From positions 124,001-188,000 of the forward strand of contig CP026600.1 in NCBI GenBank assembly GCA_003288255.1: a stretch of 64,000 bases of DNA, written 5' to 3'. Source of the stretch: Clostridiaceae bacterium 14S0207. GTDB lineage: Bacteria; Bacillota; Clostridia; Clostridiales; Clostridiaceae. The first letter of the stretch is position 1, and every line of letters begins with the position of its first letter. A model generated the notes under the pieces. That model ran no database searches. It worked only from the letters and a program-made list of their open reading frames with translations, and had not been told where the DNA came from. This document shows positions 54,358 to 63,156 of the stretch, in pieces. The translations under genes and the position numbers were made by a program.

Positions 54358-55356
54358 ATGTTTAACTTAAGAAACAGACATTTTCTAACTTTAATGGATT
54401 TCACTCCAAAGGAAATCAACTACTTCTTAGATTTAGCTAGAGATCTTAAAAGAGCAAAATATGCTGGAACAGAAACTCAAACATTAAAAGGAAAAAATGT
54501 AGCTTTAATATTTGAAAAAACTTCTACTAGAACAAGATGTGCTTTTGAAGTTGCTGCAATGGATCAAGGAGCTGGTGTTACATATCTTGGACCAACAGGA
54601 ACACAAATAGGTAAAAAGGAATCAATGGCAGATACTGCAAGAGTACTTGGAAGAATGTACGATGGTATCGAATACAGAGGATTTGCTCAAGAAACAGTCG
54701 AAGAATTAGCTAAATATGCTGGTGTACCAGTATGGAACGGATTAACTGATGCTGATCACCCAACTCAAATATTAGCTGACTTTTTAACAATTCAAGAACA
54801 TTTTGATAAACCATTAAGCCAAATTACTTTTGCTTATGTTGGTGATGGAAGAAACAACATGGCTAACGCTTTAATGATCGGTGCTTCTAAAATGGGAATG
54901 GACTTCAGAGTTGTATCTCCAAAAGAATTATTCACTGATGAAAAAGTTGTTAAGGAATGTAAAGAAGTTGCTGCTAAAACAGGAGCAAAAATTACAGTAA
55001 CAGATAGCATAGACGAAGGAGTTAAAGGATGTGACGTTCTTTACACTGACGTTTGGGTATCTATGGGAGAACCAGATGAAGTTTGGGCTCAAAGAATAGC
55101 TTTATTAAAAGATTACCAAATCAATTCAGAAATGATGAAGAAAACTGGAAATCCAAAAGTTAAATTCATGCACTGCTTACCAGCATTCCATGATTTAAAA
55201 ACAACTGTTGGTAAAGAGATTAAAGAAAAATTTGGTTTAGATGCTATGGAAGTTTCTGACGAAGTATTCGAAAGCGAAGCTTCAATCGTATTTGACGAAG
55301 CAGAAAACAGAATGCATACAATCAAAGCTGTTATGGTTGCTACATTAGGAGAATAA
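54358..55356 (+). CDS. argF: ornithine carbamoyltransferase (catabolic, arcB role)
   Basis: A 332-aa carbamoyltransferase. [10 protein letters not shown] binds carbamoyl phosphate, HPTQ and DGRNNMAN are active-site segments, and HCLPAF near the C-terminus carries the ornithine-site Cys. In this cluster it acts in the catabolic direction, giving ornithine and carbamoyl phosphate from citrulline. ATG 54358 is chosen behind AAAGGGG; the upstream in-frame extension to 54289 has no ribosome-binding site and crosses the hairpin. No arginine/ornithine antiporter (arcD) or argR is nearby. Confidence 0.96.
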   Translation: MFNLRNRHFLTLMDFTPKEINYFLDLARDLKRAKYAGTETQTLKGKNVALIFEKTSTRTRCAFEVAAMDQGAGVTYLGPTGTQIGKKESMADTARVLGRMYDGIEYRGFAQETVEELAKYAGVPVWNGLTDADHPTQILADFLTIQEHFDKPLSQITFAYVGDGRNNMANALMIGASKMGMDFRVVSPKELFTDEKVVKECKEVAAKTGAKITVTDSIDEGVKGCDVLYTDVWVSMGEPDEVWAQRIALLKDYQINSEMMKKTGNPKVKFMHCLPAFHDLKTTVGKEIKEKFGLDAMEVSDEVFESEASIVFDEAENRMHTIKAVMVATLGE

Positions 55357-55386
55357 TTCTAATATAATCTTTATCAAATTCCATAG

Positions 55387-55416
55387 AAAATGACTACCAA
55401 TTGGTAGTCATTTTTA
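55387..55416. terminator. bidirectional terminator after argF
   Basis: AAAATGACTACCA pairs with TGGTAGTCATTTTT (55401-55414) with a minimal loop; T-runs occur on both strands. The convergent antiporter gene ends just after it. Confidence 0.85.
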
Positions 55417-55424
55417 TTTTATAA

Positions 55425-56621
55425 TTATTTAGTTATTAATTCTTTTTTAGTTACTTTTATTTCCCCTGCCTTAGTCAATGCTATTTTTGTAAGTAATGGT
55501 CCTATAAGTTCATAAACTACTGTAGCAGCTAATATTATGGTTCGTATTTCTGAACCATATGGAGAAGGTATTATTTCTTCACCAATTAAGGCAAGTCCAA
55601 TAGCAACACCAGCTTGTGGAACTAAAGTAAAACCTAAATATTTTTGAACAGGTTTAGGTGCTTTAGAAAGTTTAGCACCTAAACCAGCACCACATGCCTT
55701 TCCTAAGGCTCTAAGTATAATATAAGCAATTCCTACTACACCTATTCTCTCCAATATAGTTAAATCAAGATCAACACCAGCTAATGTAAAAAAACCAACA
55801 AAAACTGGAGGTGTAAATTTATCTATTACAGAAAATATTTTAGTAGAATTAGGTACAATATTGACAATAGTTGCTCCTATACTCATGCAACATAAAAGAT
55901 CAGATAAGCCTAATTTGTTACAAATTCCAGTAGATAAAAATATGGTAGCTACGGTTAAAACTAAAAGTTTTTCTTCATTTTTTTGTTTCTTAGATATAAA
56001 CGAAAAAATTATGCCTAATATAAATCCTATAACCAAGGATGCTATTATTTCTATAATAGGTTTTATTAATTCCCAAGCTATAGAACAATTTTTGTTACTT
56101 AAAAGAGTTGTCGCTATAGTAGTAGCAATACCAAAAATCATAATACAAACAGCATCATCCATTGCAACAACAGGTAATAAGGTATCTACTAACGGGCCTT
56201 TTGCATTATATTGTTTAACAACCATTAACGTAGCTGCAGGAGCTGTAGCAGCTGCAATCGCTCCTAATACTAAGCTGAAGGCAACTGGTTGTTTGAAAAT
56301 AAAAATCATAGATAAAGTTACAAATAAGGTAGCGGTAGAAGCCTCTAATATGGTTATTAAGATAACACCTTTTCCAATTTTTTTTATGTGATTTAAATCA
56401 AATTGGCTTCCAATGGTATAAGCTATGAAGCCTAGTGCCGCTTCAGAAATTATGCTTAAATTAACAGAGACATGTTTAGGAACTAATCCTAAGAGGCTAG
56501 GTCCAATTAGTACTCCCGCTATTAAATAGCCTGTAACTTCTGGTAGCTTAATATAACTAACTATTTTACCCATAAGCATACCAGAGAGTAAAATAATACT
56601 TACATAGAATAAAGAATTCAA
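55425..56621 (-). CDS. CPA2-family cation/proton antiporter (KefB/NapA-like)
   Basis: A 398-aa protein with about 12-13 membrane helices and no C-terminal RCK domain. MDDAVCIM has the Asp pair typical of the transport site (VVAMDDAVCI). It probably exchanges Na+ or K+ for protons, or releases K+. The start is TTG 56621 behind GAGGG. It is 25 bases after a PII-like gene, suggesting the small protein controls it, as PII or c-di-AMP proteins do for other transporters. Confidence 0.85.
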   Translation of the reverse strand: MNSLFYVSIILLSGMLMGKIVSYIKLPEVTGYLIAGVLIGPSLLGLVPKHVSVNLSIISEAALGFIAYTIGSQFDLNHIKKIGKGVILITILEASTATLFVTLSMIFIFKQPVAFSLVLGAIAAATAPAATLMVVKQYNAKGPLVDTLLPVVAMDDAVCIMIFGIATTIATTLLSNKNCSIAWELIKPIIEIIASLVIGFILGIIFSFISKKQKNEEKLLVLTVATIFLSTGICNKLGLSDLLCCMSIGATIVNIVPNSTKIFSVIDKFTPPVFVGFFTLAGVDLDLTILERIGVVGIAYIILRALGKACGAGLGAKLSKAPKPVQKYLGFTLVPQAGVAIGLALIGEEIIPSPYGSEIRTIILAATVVYELIGPLLTKIALTKAGEIKVTKKELITK

Positions 56622-56646
56622 TTTAGTCCCTCTTTCCTTTAAATAG

Positions 56647-56988
56647 TTACTGTCTAATTCCCTCTACAAAGTTGACTGGAATAGAGAATAGAATTCCAGC
56701 ATCTGGCTTTGATAAATCTCCAACTACATTTTTAATTGCTTCTATTGCAATTTCAACTTCGTCATCCTTTAATACAGTAAAGATAGTTTTATTAAAAGGT
56801 CTTTGATTATTTAAAATCATTTTAAGAGAACCGAAGATTGGTATGGAATCATTTCTAGAGCCATATAAAACTCTACCCATTCCAGTACTATCTATTACTG
56901 TGGCACCTTTAATGTCTTGTTTTGTAAGTTCTGCTAAGACATCTTCTAAAAGATCTATATTATTTAAAACAAAAATAAGCATTTGCAT
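56647..56988 (-). CDS. PII-like small protein upstream of the antiporter
   Basis: A 113-aa protein with the PII/CutA ferredoxin-like pattern (MLIFVLNNIDLLEDVLAELTKQDIKGATVIDSTGMGR, TIFTVLKDDEVEIAIEAIKNVVG). The start GGAGGTGATTTAATATG gives ATG 56988. It is not the glnB type (no uridylated Tyr loop of the usual form); PII-like partners often regulate transporters by binding nucleotides. The neighbour antiporter is the probable target. A ligand cannot be told from motifs. Confidence 0.75.
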   Translation of the reverse strand: MQMLIFVLNNIDLLEDVLAELTKQDIKGATVIDSTGMGRVLYGSRNDSIPIFGSLKMILNNQRPFNKTIFTVLKDDEVEIAIEAIKNVVGDLSKPDAGILFSIPVNFVEGIRQ

Positions 56989-57005
56989 ATTAAATCACCT
57001 CCTTT

Positions 57006-57506
57006 TTAAGAAAGTTGTATATTATATTTAGAAGAAATTTTATTTAGTGATTTTTGAAACCGTTCTAAGTTTCTTTGAGCATCATTCAAATTTTTTCTAC
57101 CTTCTTTTAATTTATTTGAATTTTTTTCTTCTAAAGATTCCTTAAAGTTAATAAAAGAAAGTAATATTTTAGTACAGTAGTCTATATAAATTTTATGCAA
57201 TTCTTGAATTTCATCATTAGTAGGAATAATTTTTTTGACTTTTTCCAGATAAGATGTGTAATTTGGTATAATTAATTTTTTTAGAATAATTAGTGCACTT
57301 TTATCATTAGTATAATTTTCTCCAGTAACACTATTATAATCATCAAAAATCTTTGATTCTTCTAATCTAAGATTTTTAATTTCTTTAGAATAGGTAATTA
57401 AATTTTCTTTTTTTGCTTTAATTTCTTTAGAAGATGAACAACCACCAAATAAAAATATACAAATAACTAAAAAACATAGTAATAAGCATAAATTTTTTTT
57501 ATACAC
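57006..57506 (-). CDS. putative lipoprotein
   Basis: A 166-aa lipoprotein with the lipobox LFGGC at about 19-23 after a hydrophobic signal; Cys23 would be lipidated. The mature part is all-helical and rich in Lys and Glu, with a predicted coiled coil toward the C-terminus. No family is recognised. The start is GTG 57506 behind AAGAGG. It ends 17 bases before the PII-like gene, but each has its own ribosome-binding site. Confidence 0.78.
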   Translation of the reverse strand: MYKKNLCLLLCFLVICIFLFGGCSSSKEIKAKKENLITYSKEIKNLRLEESKIFDDYNSVTGENYTNDKSALIILKKLIIPNYTSYLEKVKKIIPTNDEIQELHKIYIDYCTKILLSFINFKESLEEKNSNKLKEGRKNLNDAQRNLERFQKSLNKISSKYNIQLS

Positions 57507-57689
57507 TTTTTACCTCTTAAATATTGCTTTGTAATATTATAATAACACAGGACATTTATAATAACTAGGAAACTTCAAAAATAATTTGAATAATTAGAAA
57601 TTTTACTATATATTACACAATGTGAAACACATCAATAGTTGTATGTTAATAAAAAATATATAATTATAGATTTAAGGTATATTAAAAGT

Positions 57690-57737
57690 AAAATAGCCGC
57701 ATCAAAAATAAAAAAATTTTTAAAAACAGCTATTTTT
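57690..57737 (-). terminator. terminator of the M24 peptidase gene
   Basis: AAAATAGC (57690-57697) pairs with GCTATTTT (57729-57736) around a loop of A/T tracts. T-rich sequence follows on the minus strand. Confidence 0.55.
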
Positions 57738-57755
57738 AGGTATATATAATTAAAT

Positions 57756-58859
57756 TTATTTAATTATAATTATATCTCTTGAAAAATTATTTAATATTTC
57801 AGGATTTCCATCTTTATCTATGACAACTATATCTTCTATTCTCATGCCGAATTCTCCAGGGATATATATACCTGGTTCTATACTAAATGCCATACCCGGT
57901 TCTAGTACCATTTCATTATTTTCTTTAATATAAGGGGCTTCGTGAACACTATATCCTATACCATGGCCAGTTCTATTTAGGAAATGTTGACCATGACCAG
58001 ATTCTTTGATAATATCTCTAGCTACTTTATCTACTGAACCACAAGTAACTCCTGCCTTAGCATAATGCTCAGCATCCCAATGAGCCTTTTTAACTATGGC
58101 ATAAGCTTCTTTTTGGGCATCTGTAATATCTCCTACGAAGAATGTTCTAGAGGTATCAGAACAATAACCTTTATATTTACATCCAAGATCAGCAATTATA
58201 ATATCTTGTTCTTCAATGACTCTTGAATCGCCAGTATAGTGAGGCATTGAACTATTTGGACCAGAAGAGATAATTGGTTCAAAAGAAATACCATCTGCAC
58301 CTAATTCTTTAAATACACTGAAAACTTTATTTTTTATATCTCTTTCTGTTATACCAGGTCTAATAAATTTAGATAATTCCTCCATAACCTTATCTGCCAT
58401 TTTACCTGCAATTCTCATTTTTTCTATGTCTTCTTCGCTTTTTACAATTCTAAATTGTTCTAAAACGCTATGAGCGTTAAAGAATTTACAATCAAATTTT
58501 TCAGCTATATCAAGCATGTTAATAGCTCTTATAGTGCAATTTACACCTATGTTTTTACCTGTTAATCCATAATCCTTAAGTCCTTGTACAACACTATCAA
58601 CAAAGCCGTTTCCATCGCTCCAAATATAATATTTTGCATTATTACCTAGTTTAAGAGAAACTTCTTCATAAGTTAATTCAGGAGTAACGTAAAAATATCT
58701 ACCATCTTGTAGTAGGAAAAGTGCTTGGAATCTTTCATCTGGAGCAGGTGTATAATGTAGAAGGTATTCAAGGTCATCAGATGGACCTATGATTATTGCA
58801 TCAAGGTTGTTTTTTTTCATTAGTGAATAAAGATTATCGATATATGCTGCTTTAAACAT
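57756..58859 (-). CDS. M24B Xaa-Pro aminopeptidase-like peptidase
   Basis: A 367-aa peptidase that removes the N-terminal residue before proline. Metal-binding residues are visible: Asp in IIADLGCKYKGYCSD, His in TGHGIGYSVHE, and Glu in AFSIEPGIY and GMRIEDIV. The N-terminal creatinase-like domain (about 1-135) is present. ATG 58859 is chosen behind GGGGTGAT instead of GTG 58868. It stands alone and is cytosolic. Confidence 0.93.
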   Translation of the reverse strand: MFKAAYIDNLYSLMKKNNLDAIIIGPSDDLEYLLHYTPAPDERFQALFLLQDGRYFYVTPELTYEEVSLKLGNNAKYYIWSDGNGFVDSVVQGLKDYGLTGKNIGVNCTIRAINMLDIAEKFDCKFFNAHSVLEQFRIVKSEEDIEKMRIAGKMADKVMEELSKFIRPGITERDIKNKVFSVFKELGADGISFEPIISSGPNSSMPHYTGDSRVIEEQDIIIADLGCKYKGYCSDTSRTFFVGDITDAQKEAYAIVKKAHWDAEHYAKAGVTCGSVDKVARDIIKESGHGQHFLNRTGHGIGYSVHEAPYIKENNEMVLEPGMAFSIEPGIYIPGEFGMRIEDIVVIDKDGNPEILNNFSRDIIIIK

Positions 58860-59080
58860 ATAAATCACCCCTATGTTATATTTTTAAATGAAATTCTCAT
58901 AATACAAGTGAAAATTATAAGAATATTTAAACTAATTTTAAAGCTCAATGTATATTTTAGTATATTTTATGGTAAAAATCTATAGTATACAAATATATAA
59001 TGAAATTTTAAACTTAAAGAATTTATGGTAATATACAGTATAGAGTAAATTAAGGATATAAACAATTTAGGAGGAAGTAT

Positions 59081-59674
59081 ATGAAGCGTATAAATCAATT
59101 AATAAAAGAAGGATATGAAAAATTAGGACAACAGGATGTTTGTACTGCGTGTGATATATGGTTAGACGCATGGGATGAGTTAAAAAAGCTTATAAAAGAT
59201 AAAGAAATTGTTAATATAGAAGAACTAGATGATGAATTTGAGGGCTTTGAAACACTTACCAATTGGGTACAAGATTTAGAAATGGAATTAGAAAATGCAG
59301 GCATAGAAAATAAAGAATATTTTTCTAAGAGGGCTATATATTGTAGAGAGTTTTATGAACTTTTAGGTGGAACAGAAGAATTTATAGTTATGTCTATGAA
59401 ACTTGCGGAGGCTGAATCAAATTTTGAAACGAACTATATAGAAGAAAGTGAAGAATTATTTAAAAATTGTACAAATAATTATAAAAGCTCTGTATGGCCA
59501 TTTCTTAAATGGGGAGATGTATATTGGTTATCCTCTATCGTTAATTCTAAAAGTGAACTTTTAAATTTGGATAAAGCATTAGAGATATATAAAATGGGAC
59601 TAGGTATAGATAAGCATGAAGAATATATTATTTTAGATAGAATAAGTGATGTAGAGAAATTATTAAATAAATAA
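59081..59674 (+). CDS. hypothetical all-helical protein
   Basis: A 197-aa protein of amphipathic helices (LIKEGYEKLGQQDVCTACDIWLDAWDELKKLI, LDKALEIYKMGLGID) in a TPR-like pattern; a conserved cysteine pair CTAC lies near residue 22. It resembles the helical regions of SEC-C-adjacent proteins, but no family is certain. ATG 59081 follows AGGAGGA. It is followed by nadE after 89 bases. Confidence 0.6.
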   Translation: MKRINQLIKEGYEKLGQQDVCTACDIWLDAWDELKKLIKDKEIVNIEELDDEFEGFETLTNWVQDLEMELENAGIENKEYFSKRAIYCREFYELLGGTEEFIVMSMKLAEAESNFETNYIEESEELFKNCTNNYKSSVWPFLKWGDVYWLSSIVNSKSELLNLDKALEIYKMGLGIDKHEEYIILDRISDVEKLLNK

Positions 59675-59763
59675 CATTAATTTTTCAAATCATACATAAC
59701 TAATACCCATAACATATAAAGATTCATATAATAATAGGATAACATTATTATGGGGAGATTTGT

Positions 59764-60645
59764 ATGAAGCAAAATTTACAGCAATTTATAAAAGATACTA
59801 TAGAAAAGTATGGATATAAAGGTGTTGTAGTGGGAATAAGTGGAGGAATAGATTCCGCTGTAGTAGCAGCATTGTGTGTTAATGCTTTAGGCAAGGACAG
59901 GGTTTTTGGAGTTTTACTTCCAGAAAGGGATTCTTCCAAGGATACAATAAAAGATTCTATTTTAGTGTGTGAGCATTTAGGTATTTCTTATAAAAAAATT
60001 TCTATAACAAAGGCTATCAAGGCAATGAATGCATATACAATAAATTTACCTTCTTTTTTATTAACTAGTAGGATAAAAGAAAGATACGTGAGAAGAAAAT
60101 TGAAAACCCTACCTAATAAAGATGCTTTTTTGGATGATTTAAGTAATAGTGGTAATAGAGAATTTCTAGCTAATATAGCATCTTACAGGGTTAAACACAG
60201 AATTAGAATGTGTTATTTGTATCTTGAAGCCGAAAGAAGAAATTATGCTGTTATAGGAACAACAAATAGAACCGAATACTTAACTGGATTTTATGTAAAG
60301 TGGGGGGATGATGCTACAGATATTGAACCTTTACTTCATTTATATAAAGTAGACGTTTATAAATTAGCTAAAGAGTTAAAGATCCCAGAGAAAATAATTT
60401 TAAAGAAACCTTCACCGGATTTAATCCCTGGAATTACTGATGAATTTGCATTAGGAATGAGTTACAGAAGTTTAGATAGAATTTTAATAAAAATAGACAA
60501 GGGAATAAGTCTTGAAAAGGAAGATTACAAAAAAGTGCAGAGAGTTAAAGAAATGATGAGGTTAGCACGAAAGAGAGAATTAAAAATGTATGATACAGAG
60601 AAATATTTAATAGAATTAACTAAGAATAATGTAAAGGCTAAATGA
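59764..60645 (+). CDS. nadE: NAD+ synthetase, ammonia-dependent type
   Basis: A 293-aa PP-loop ATPase that converts nicotinate adenine dinucleotide to NAD+. GISGGIDSA (24-32) is the ATP-binding loop; VIGTTNRTEYLTGF, KWGDDATDIEP and DEFALGMSY are synthetase motifs. No glutaminase domain is present, so ammonia is the nitrogen source. A segment of about 40 residues (TSRIKERYVRRKLKTL... to the IASYRV helix) is longer than in compact NadE proteins. ATG 59764 follows GGGGAG. Confidence 0.92.
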   Translation: MKQNLQQFIKDTIEKYGYKGVVVGISGGIDSAVVAALCVNALGKDRVFGVLLPERDSSKDTIKDSILVCEHLGISYKKISITKAIKAMNAYTINLPSFLLTSRIKERYVRRKLKTLPNKDAFLDDLSNSGNREFLANIASYRVKHRIRMCYLYLEAERRNYAVIGTTNRTEYLTGFYVKWGDDATDIEPLLHLYKVDVYKLAKELKIPEKIILKKPSPDLIPGITDEFALGMSYRSLDRILIKIDKGISLEKEDYKKVQRVKEMMRLARKRELKMYDTEKYLIELTKNNVKAK

Positions 60646-60660
60646 GGCTAATATAATAAA

Positions 60661-60699
60661 AAAACGTCCTAAGTTATATTAAATTTAGGACGTTTTTTT
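60661..60699 (+). terminator. terminator after nadE
   Basis: AAAACGTCCTA pairs with TAGGACGTTTT, followed by T. It separates convergent genes. Confidence 0.88.
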
Positions 60700-60728
60700 A
60701 TAGAGATTTTAATTTATATTAAGTATTT

Positions 60729-61730
60729 TTAGCGAAGAATTTCTCTTAAATTATCTAATATATAATCTTCTACTTTGTTATTTAATGAATAATTACTTGT
60801 TTGTAAAATGTCCATAAGTCCTTTTATTAAATCTTTTAATTTCCCGTCTTTATTTGAGTAAATTAAGGATTCATATCTTTCTCTAAGTTCAGGCAAAAGA
60901 ATGTTATTTTTATCATAGGTTCTGAATTTATCTGATCCTAAAGTATATAATTTTATATAATTACAATAAGTATCCTTAGTTTCTTCAAGATTAAAAGAAT
61001 TTGGGTTCTGCTTTATATAATTTTCAAATTGTAAAATAATATCTTCAATTTTAGAAAGGTCTATGATTTGTGTATAATTAAGGGAAAGCTTAAGAAGTTG
61101 TTCCTTAGTCATTAATTCAAAGTAAGATTTAGTTCCCAAGGAAAGTGATTTAGAAAATCTATCTATATAATATGAAAAATTTATTAAAGGTATAAAATTA
61201 TATCCATCATAAATAATTTTGTATCCACTTTGATATAATTCTTTAATATAATCTTTAAGCGAAGATTTTTCTATAGATTTTATCTTTTCTAAATTTACTT
61301 CTTTAATTGATTGTACACTTGTGCCGATTGATCCATCATCTTTAATATAAGAAAGTAATATACTTTTATTATCTGAGGAATTTAAAAATTTTTGTATATA
61401 TGTTATTTTTGGTTTTTGATACTGTATGTAAGAATATATTAATTTACAAGAGTTTGATTTAGAAAAAGAGTTTATATTATTCTCTATAAAATTTATAAGT
61501 TGTATATTTTTTATTTGTTCATTTTGCATATGTTCAAATTTATATAAAATCTTTTTCTCTTCATCACTTATAGAAACCATAGAGGTTTCTTCATCTGTAT
61601 TAGTGTAGGTATTAAAAGAAAGCGAAAAAATTTTTCCTAAAATCCATTGAACGCAGTATAAAATACATATAGAAACTAAAATGATTAGTATCATTTTAAT
61701 AGTATTTTTTTTCTTTTTAGATATTTTCAT
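60729..61730 (-). CDS. hypothetical protein with N-terminal membrane anchor
   Basis: A 333-aa protein with one N-terminal helix (about 9-31) and a mostly helical remainder rich in Tyr, Asn, Lys and Ser. ATG 61730 follows GGAGG; the reading from 61778 adds an unlikely N-terminal extension. No domain is recognised. It may be an exported or membrane-tethered structural protein. Confidence 0.65.
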   Translation of the reverse strand: MKISKKKKNTIKMILIILVSICILYCVQWILGKIFSLSFNTYTNTDEETSMVSISDEEKKILYKFEHMQNEQIKNIQLINFIENNINSFSKSNSCKLIYSYIQYQKPKITYIQKFLNSSDNKSILLSYIKDDGSIGTSVQSIKEVNLEKIKSIEKSSLKDYIKELYQSGYKIIYDGYNFIPLINFSYYIDRFSKSLSLGTKSYFELMTKEQLLKLSLNYTQIIDLSKIEDIILQFENYIKQNPNSFNLEETKDTYCNYIKLYTLGSDKFRTYDKNNILLPELRERYESLIYSNKDGKLKDLIKGLMDILQTSNYSLNNKVEDYILDNLREILR

Positions 61731-61954
61731 AAAAACCTCCGTATTTTCCCTAAAATAAAAAAATATAATAAAACACAATCTTAGACTAATAAAATATAGT
61801 TTTTAAGATCATGTTTTATTATAATAAAAATTAGTAGGGATAGGGTTAATATTCTATATCTATAATTGAATTATACACTATATTAATTTACAAGTAGTTA
61901 CAATACAATTACAGTTAAGGGTATAAATTAACCCTTTTTATAGAATATTAAATG

Positions 61955-62422
61955 CTATTCTAAAAGGCTTATGCATTGAGCAGATATTCCTTTGCCTTCC
62001 CCAGTAAAACCTAGCCCTTCTTCAGTTGTTGCTTTAACATTGATCTTATCTATATCTATATTTAATGCAGTAGATATGTTTTGTCTCATTATAGTAATAT
62101 GAGATGTCATTTTAGGTTTTTGAGCTATTATAGTGGCATCTATGTTACCAATTTTATAGCCTTTATTGGTTATTAATGTTCCAACATGTTCTAGTAAAAT
62201 TAAGCTACTAATTCCTTTGTATTTCTTATCAGTATCAGGAAAATGGGCTCCTATATCACCTAAGGCAGCGGCCCCTAAAAGGCTATCGCAGATAGCATGT
62301 AAGAGAACGTCAGCATCAGAATGGCCAAGTAGACCCTTTTCATAAGGGATATTAACACCACCCAAAATAAGATCTCTATTTTCTACAAGTTTATGAACAT
62401 CGTATCCCATGCCAATTCGCAT
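61955..62422 (-). CDS. ispF: 2-C-methyl-D-erythritol 2,4-cyclodiphosphate synthase
   Basis: A 155-aa MEP-pathway enzyme that makes the cyclic diphosphate on the way to isoprenoids. [21 protein letters not shown] and [12 protein letters not shown] are the zinc- and substrate-binding motifs. Length is normal. ATG 62422 follows AGGAGG. ispD is not adjacent. Confidence 0.97.
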   Translation of the reverse strand: MRIGMGYDVHKLVENRDLILGGVNIPYEKGLLGHSDADVLLHAICDSLLGAAALGDIGAHFPDTDKKYKGISSLILLEHVGTLITNKGYKIGNIDATIIAQKPKMTSHITIMRQNISTALNIDIDKINVKATTEEGLGFTGEGKGISAQCISLLE

Positions 62423-62645
62423 AAAATAGTACCTCCTATGTTAACAAAGTATTATTAAATTATTATGACAAATAAAAGTATACCATATACAGATATAGAA
62501 TAAAATTTTAATTATTAAAAATTAAATTGTATAAAAGATAGTTTTTGAAGAATACACTTTATGATTGTTTATGATTTATCTAAATGAGAATAAATTATCT
62601 TTAATCTAAGTAAATAGAATTTTAGAAAAAATTATAAACTTTTTA

Positions 62646-62716
62646 TTGACTATTTCATGAAATGTGCATATACTGTGTATATACTATATATACAATATAT
62701 ACAAAATATACACAGT
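62646..62716 (+). promoter_or_regulatory. promoter with large dyad operator for the second GntR/ABC operon
   Basis: TTGACT (62646-62651), 17 bases, TATACT (62669-62674). ACTGTGTATAT (62672-62682) and ATATACACAGT (62706-62716) form an 11-bp perfect dyad whose first arm overlaps the -10 box, spanning TATATACAATATATA. This fits autorepression by the GntR protein. Confidence 0.78.
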
Positions 62717-62745
62717 AAATAAATATATTAAAGAGGAGGAAAAAA

Positions 62746-63117
62746 ATGAATGTAATTATTTCCAATTCCTCGGATAGTCCTATTTATGAACAAATAGTTA
62801 GTCAGATAAAAGGGCAAATAATTCAAGGACAATTAAAAGCAGGAGAGGCTTTACCTTCTATAAGAAATCTTGCTAAAGAGTTAAATATAAGTGTTATTAC
62901 AACAAAGAGAGCATATGAGGAGTTAGAAAAAGAAGGATTTATAGAAACTATAAGGGGAAAAGGGAGTTATGTATCCTCTCAAAATAAAGAATTTATAAGG
63001 GAGCAAAAGATGAAGGAGATAGAGTTAAAGTTAGTCGAAATAATTAAAGAAAGTAAAATGTTAGGGTTAAATAAAGAAGAGCTTTTTGAAATTCTTAAAC
63101 TATTATACGAAGAGTAG
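62746..63117 (+). CDS. GntR-family regulator, YtrA type
   Basis: A 123-aa GntR regulator with only a winged helix (about 12-78: PIYEQIVSQIKGQI, GEALPSIRNLAKEL, SVITTKRAYEELEKEG, GKGSYV) and a helical C-terminal tail. It is a paralogue of the regulator at 9743 and shows the same N-terminal layout. ATG 62746 follows AGAGGAGG. The dyad in its promoter is the likely site. The ABC ATPase starts 39 bases later. Confidence 0.92.
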   Translation: MNVIISNSSDSPIYEQIVSQIKGQIIQGQLKAGEALPSIRNLAKELNISVITTKRAYEELEKEGFIETIRGKGSYVSSQNKEFIREQKMKEIELKLVEIIKESKMLGLNKEELFEILKLLYEE

Positions 63118-63156
63118 TTAATGTTTATATAAATCTGAAAAAGGGGGTTGTATAGA

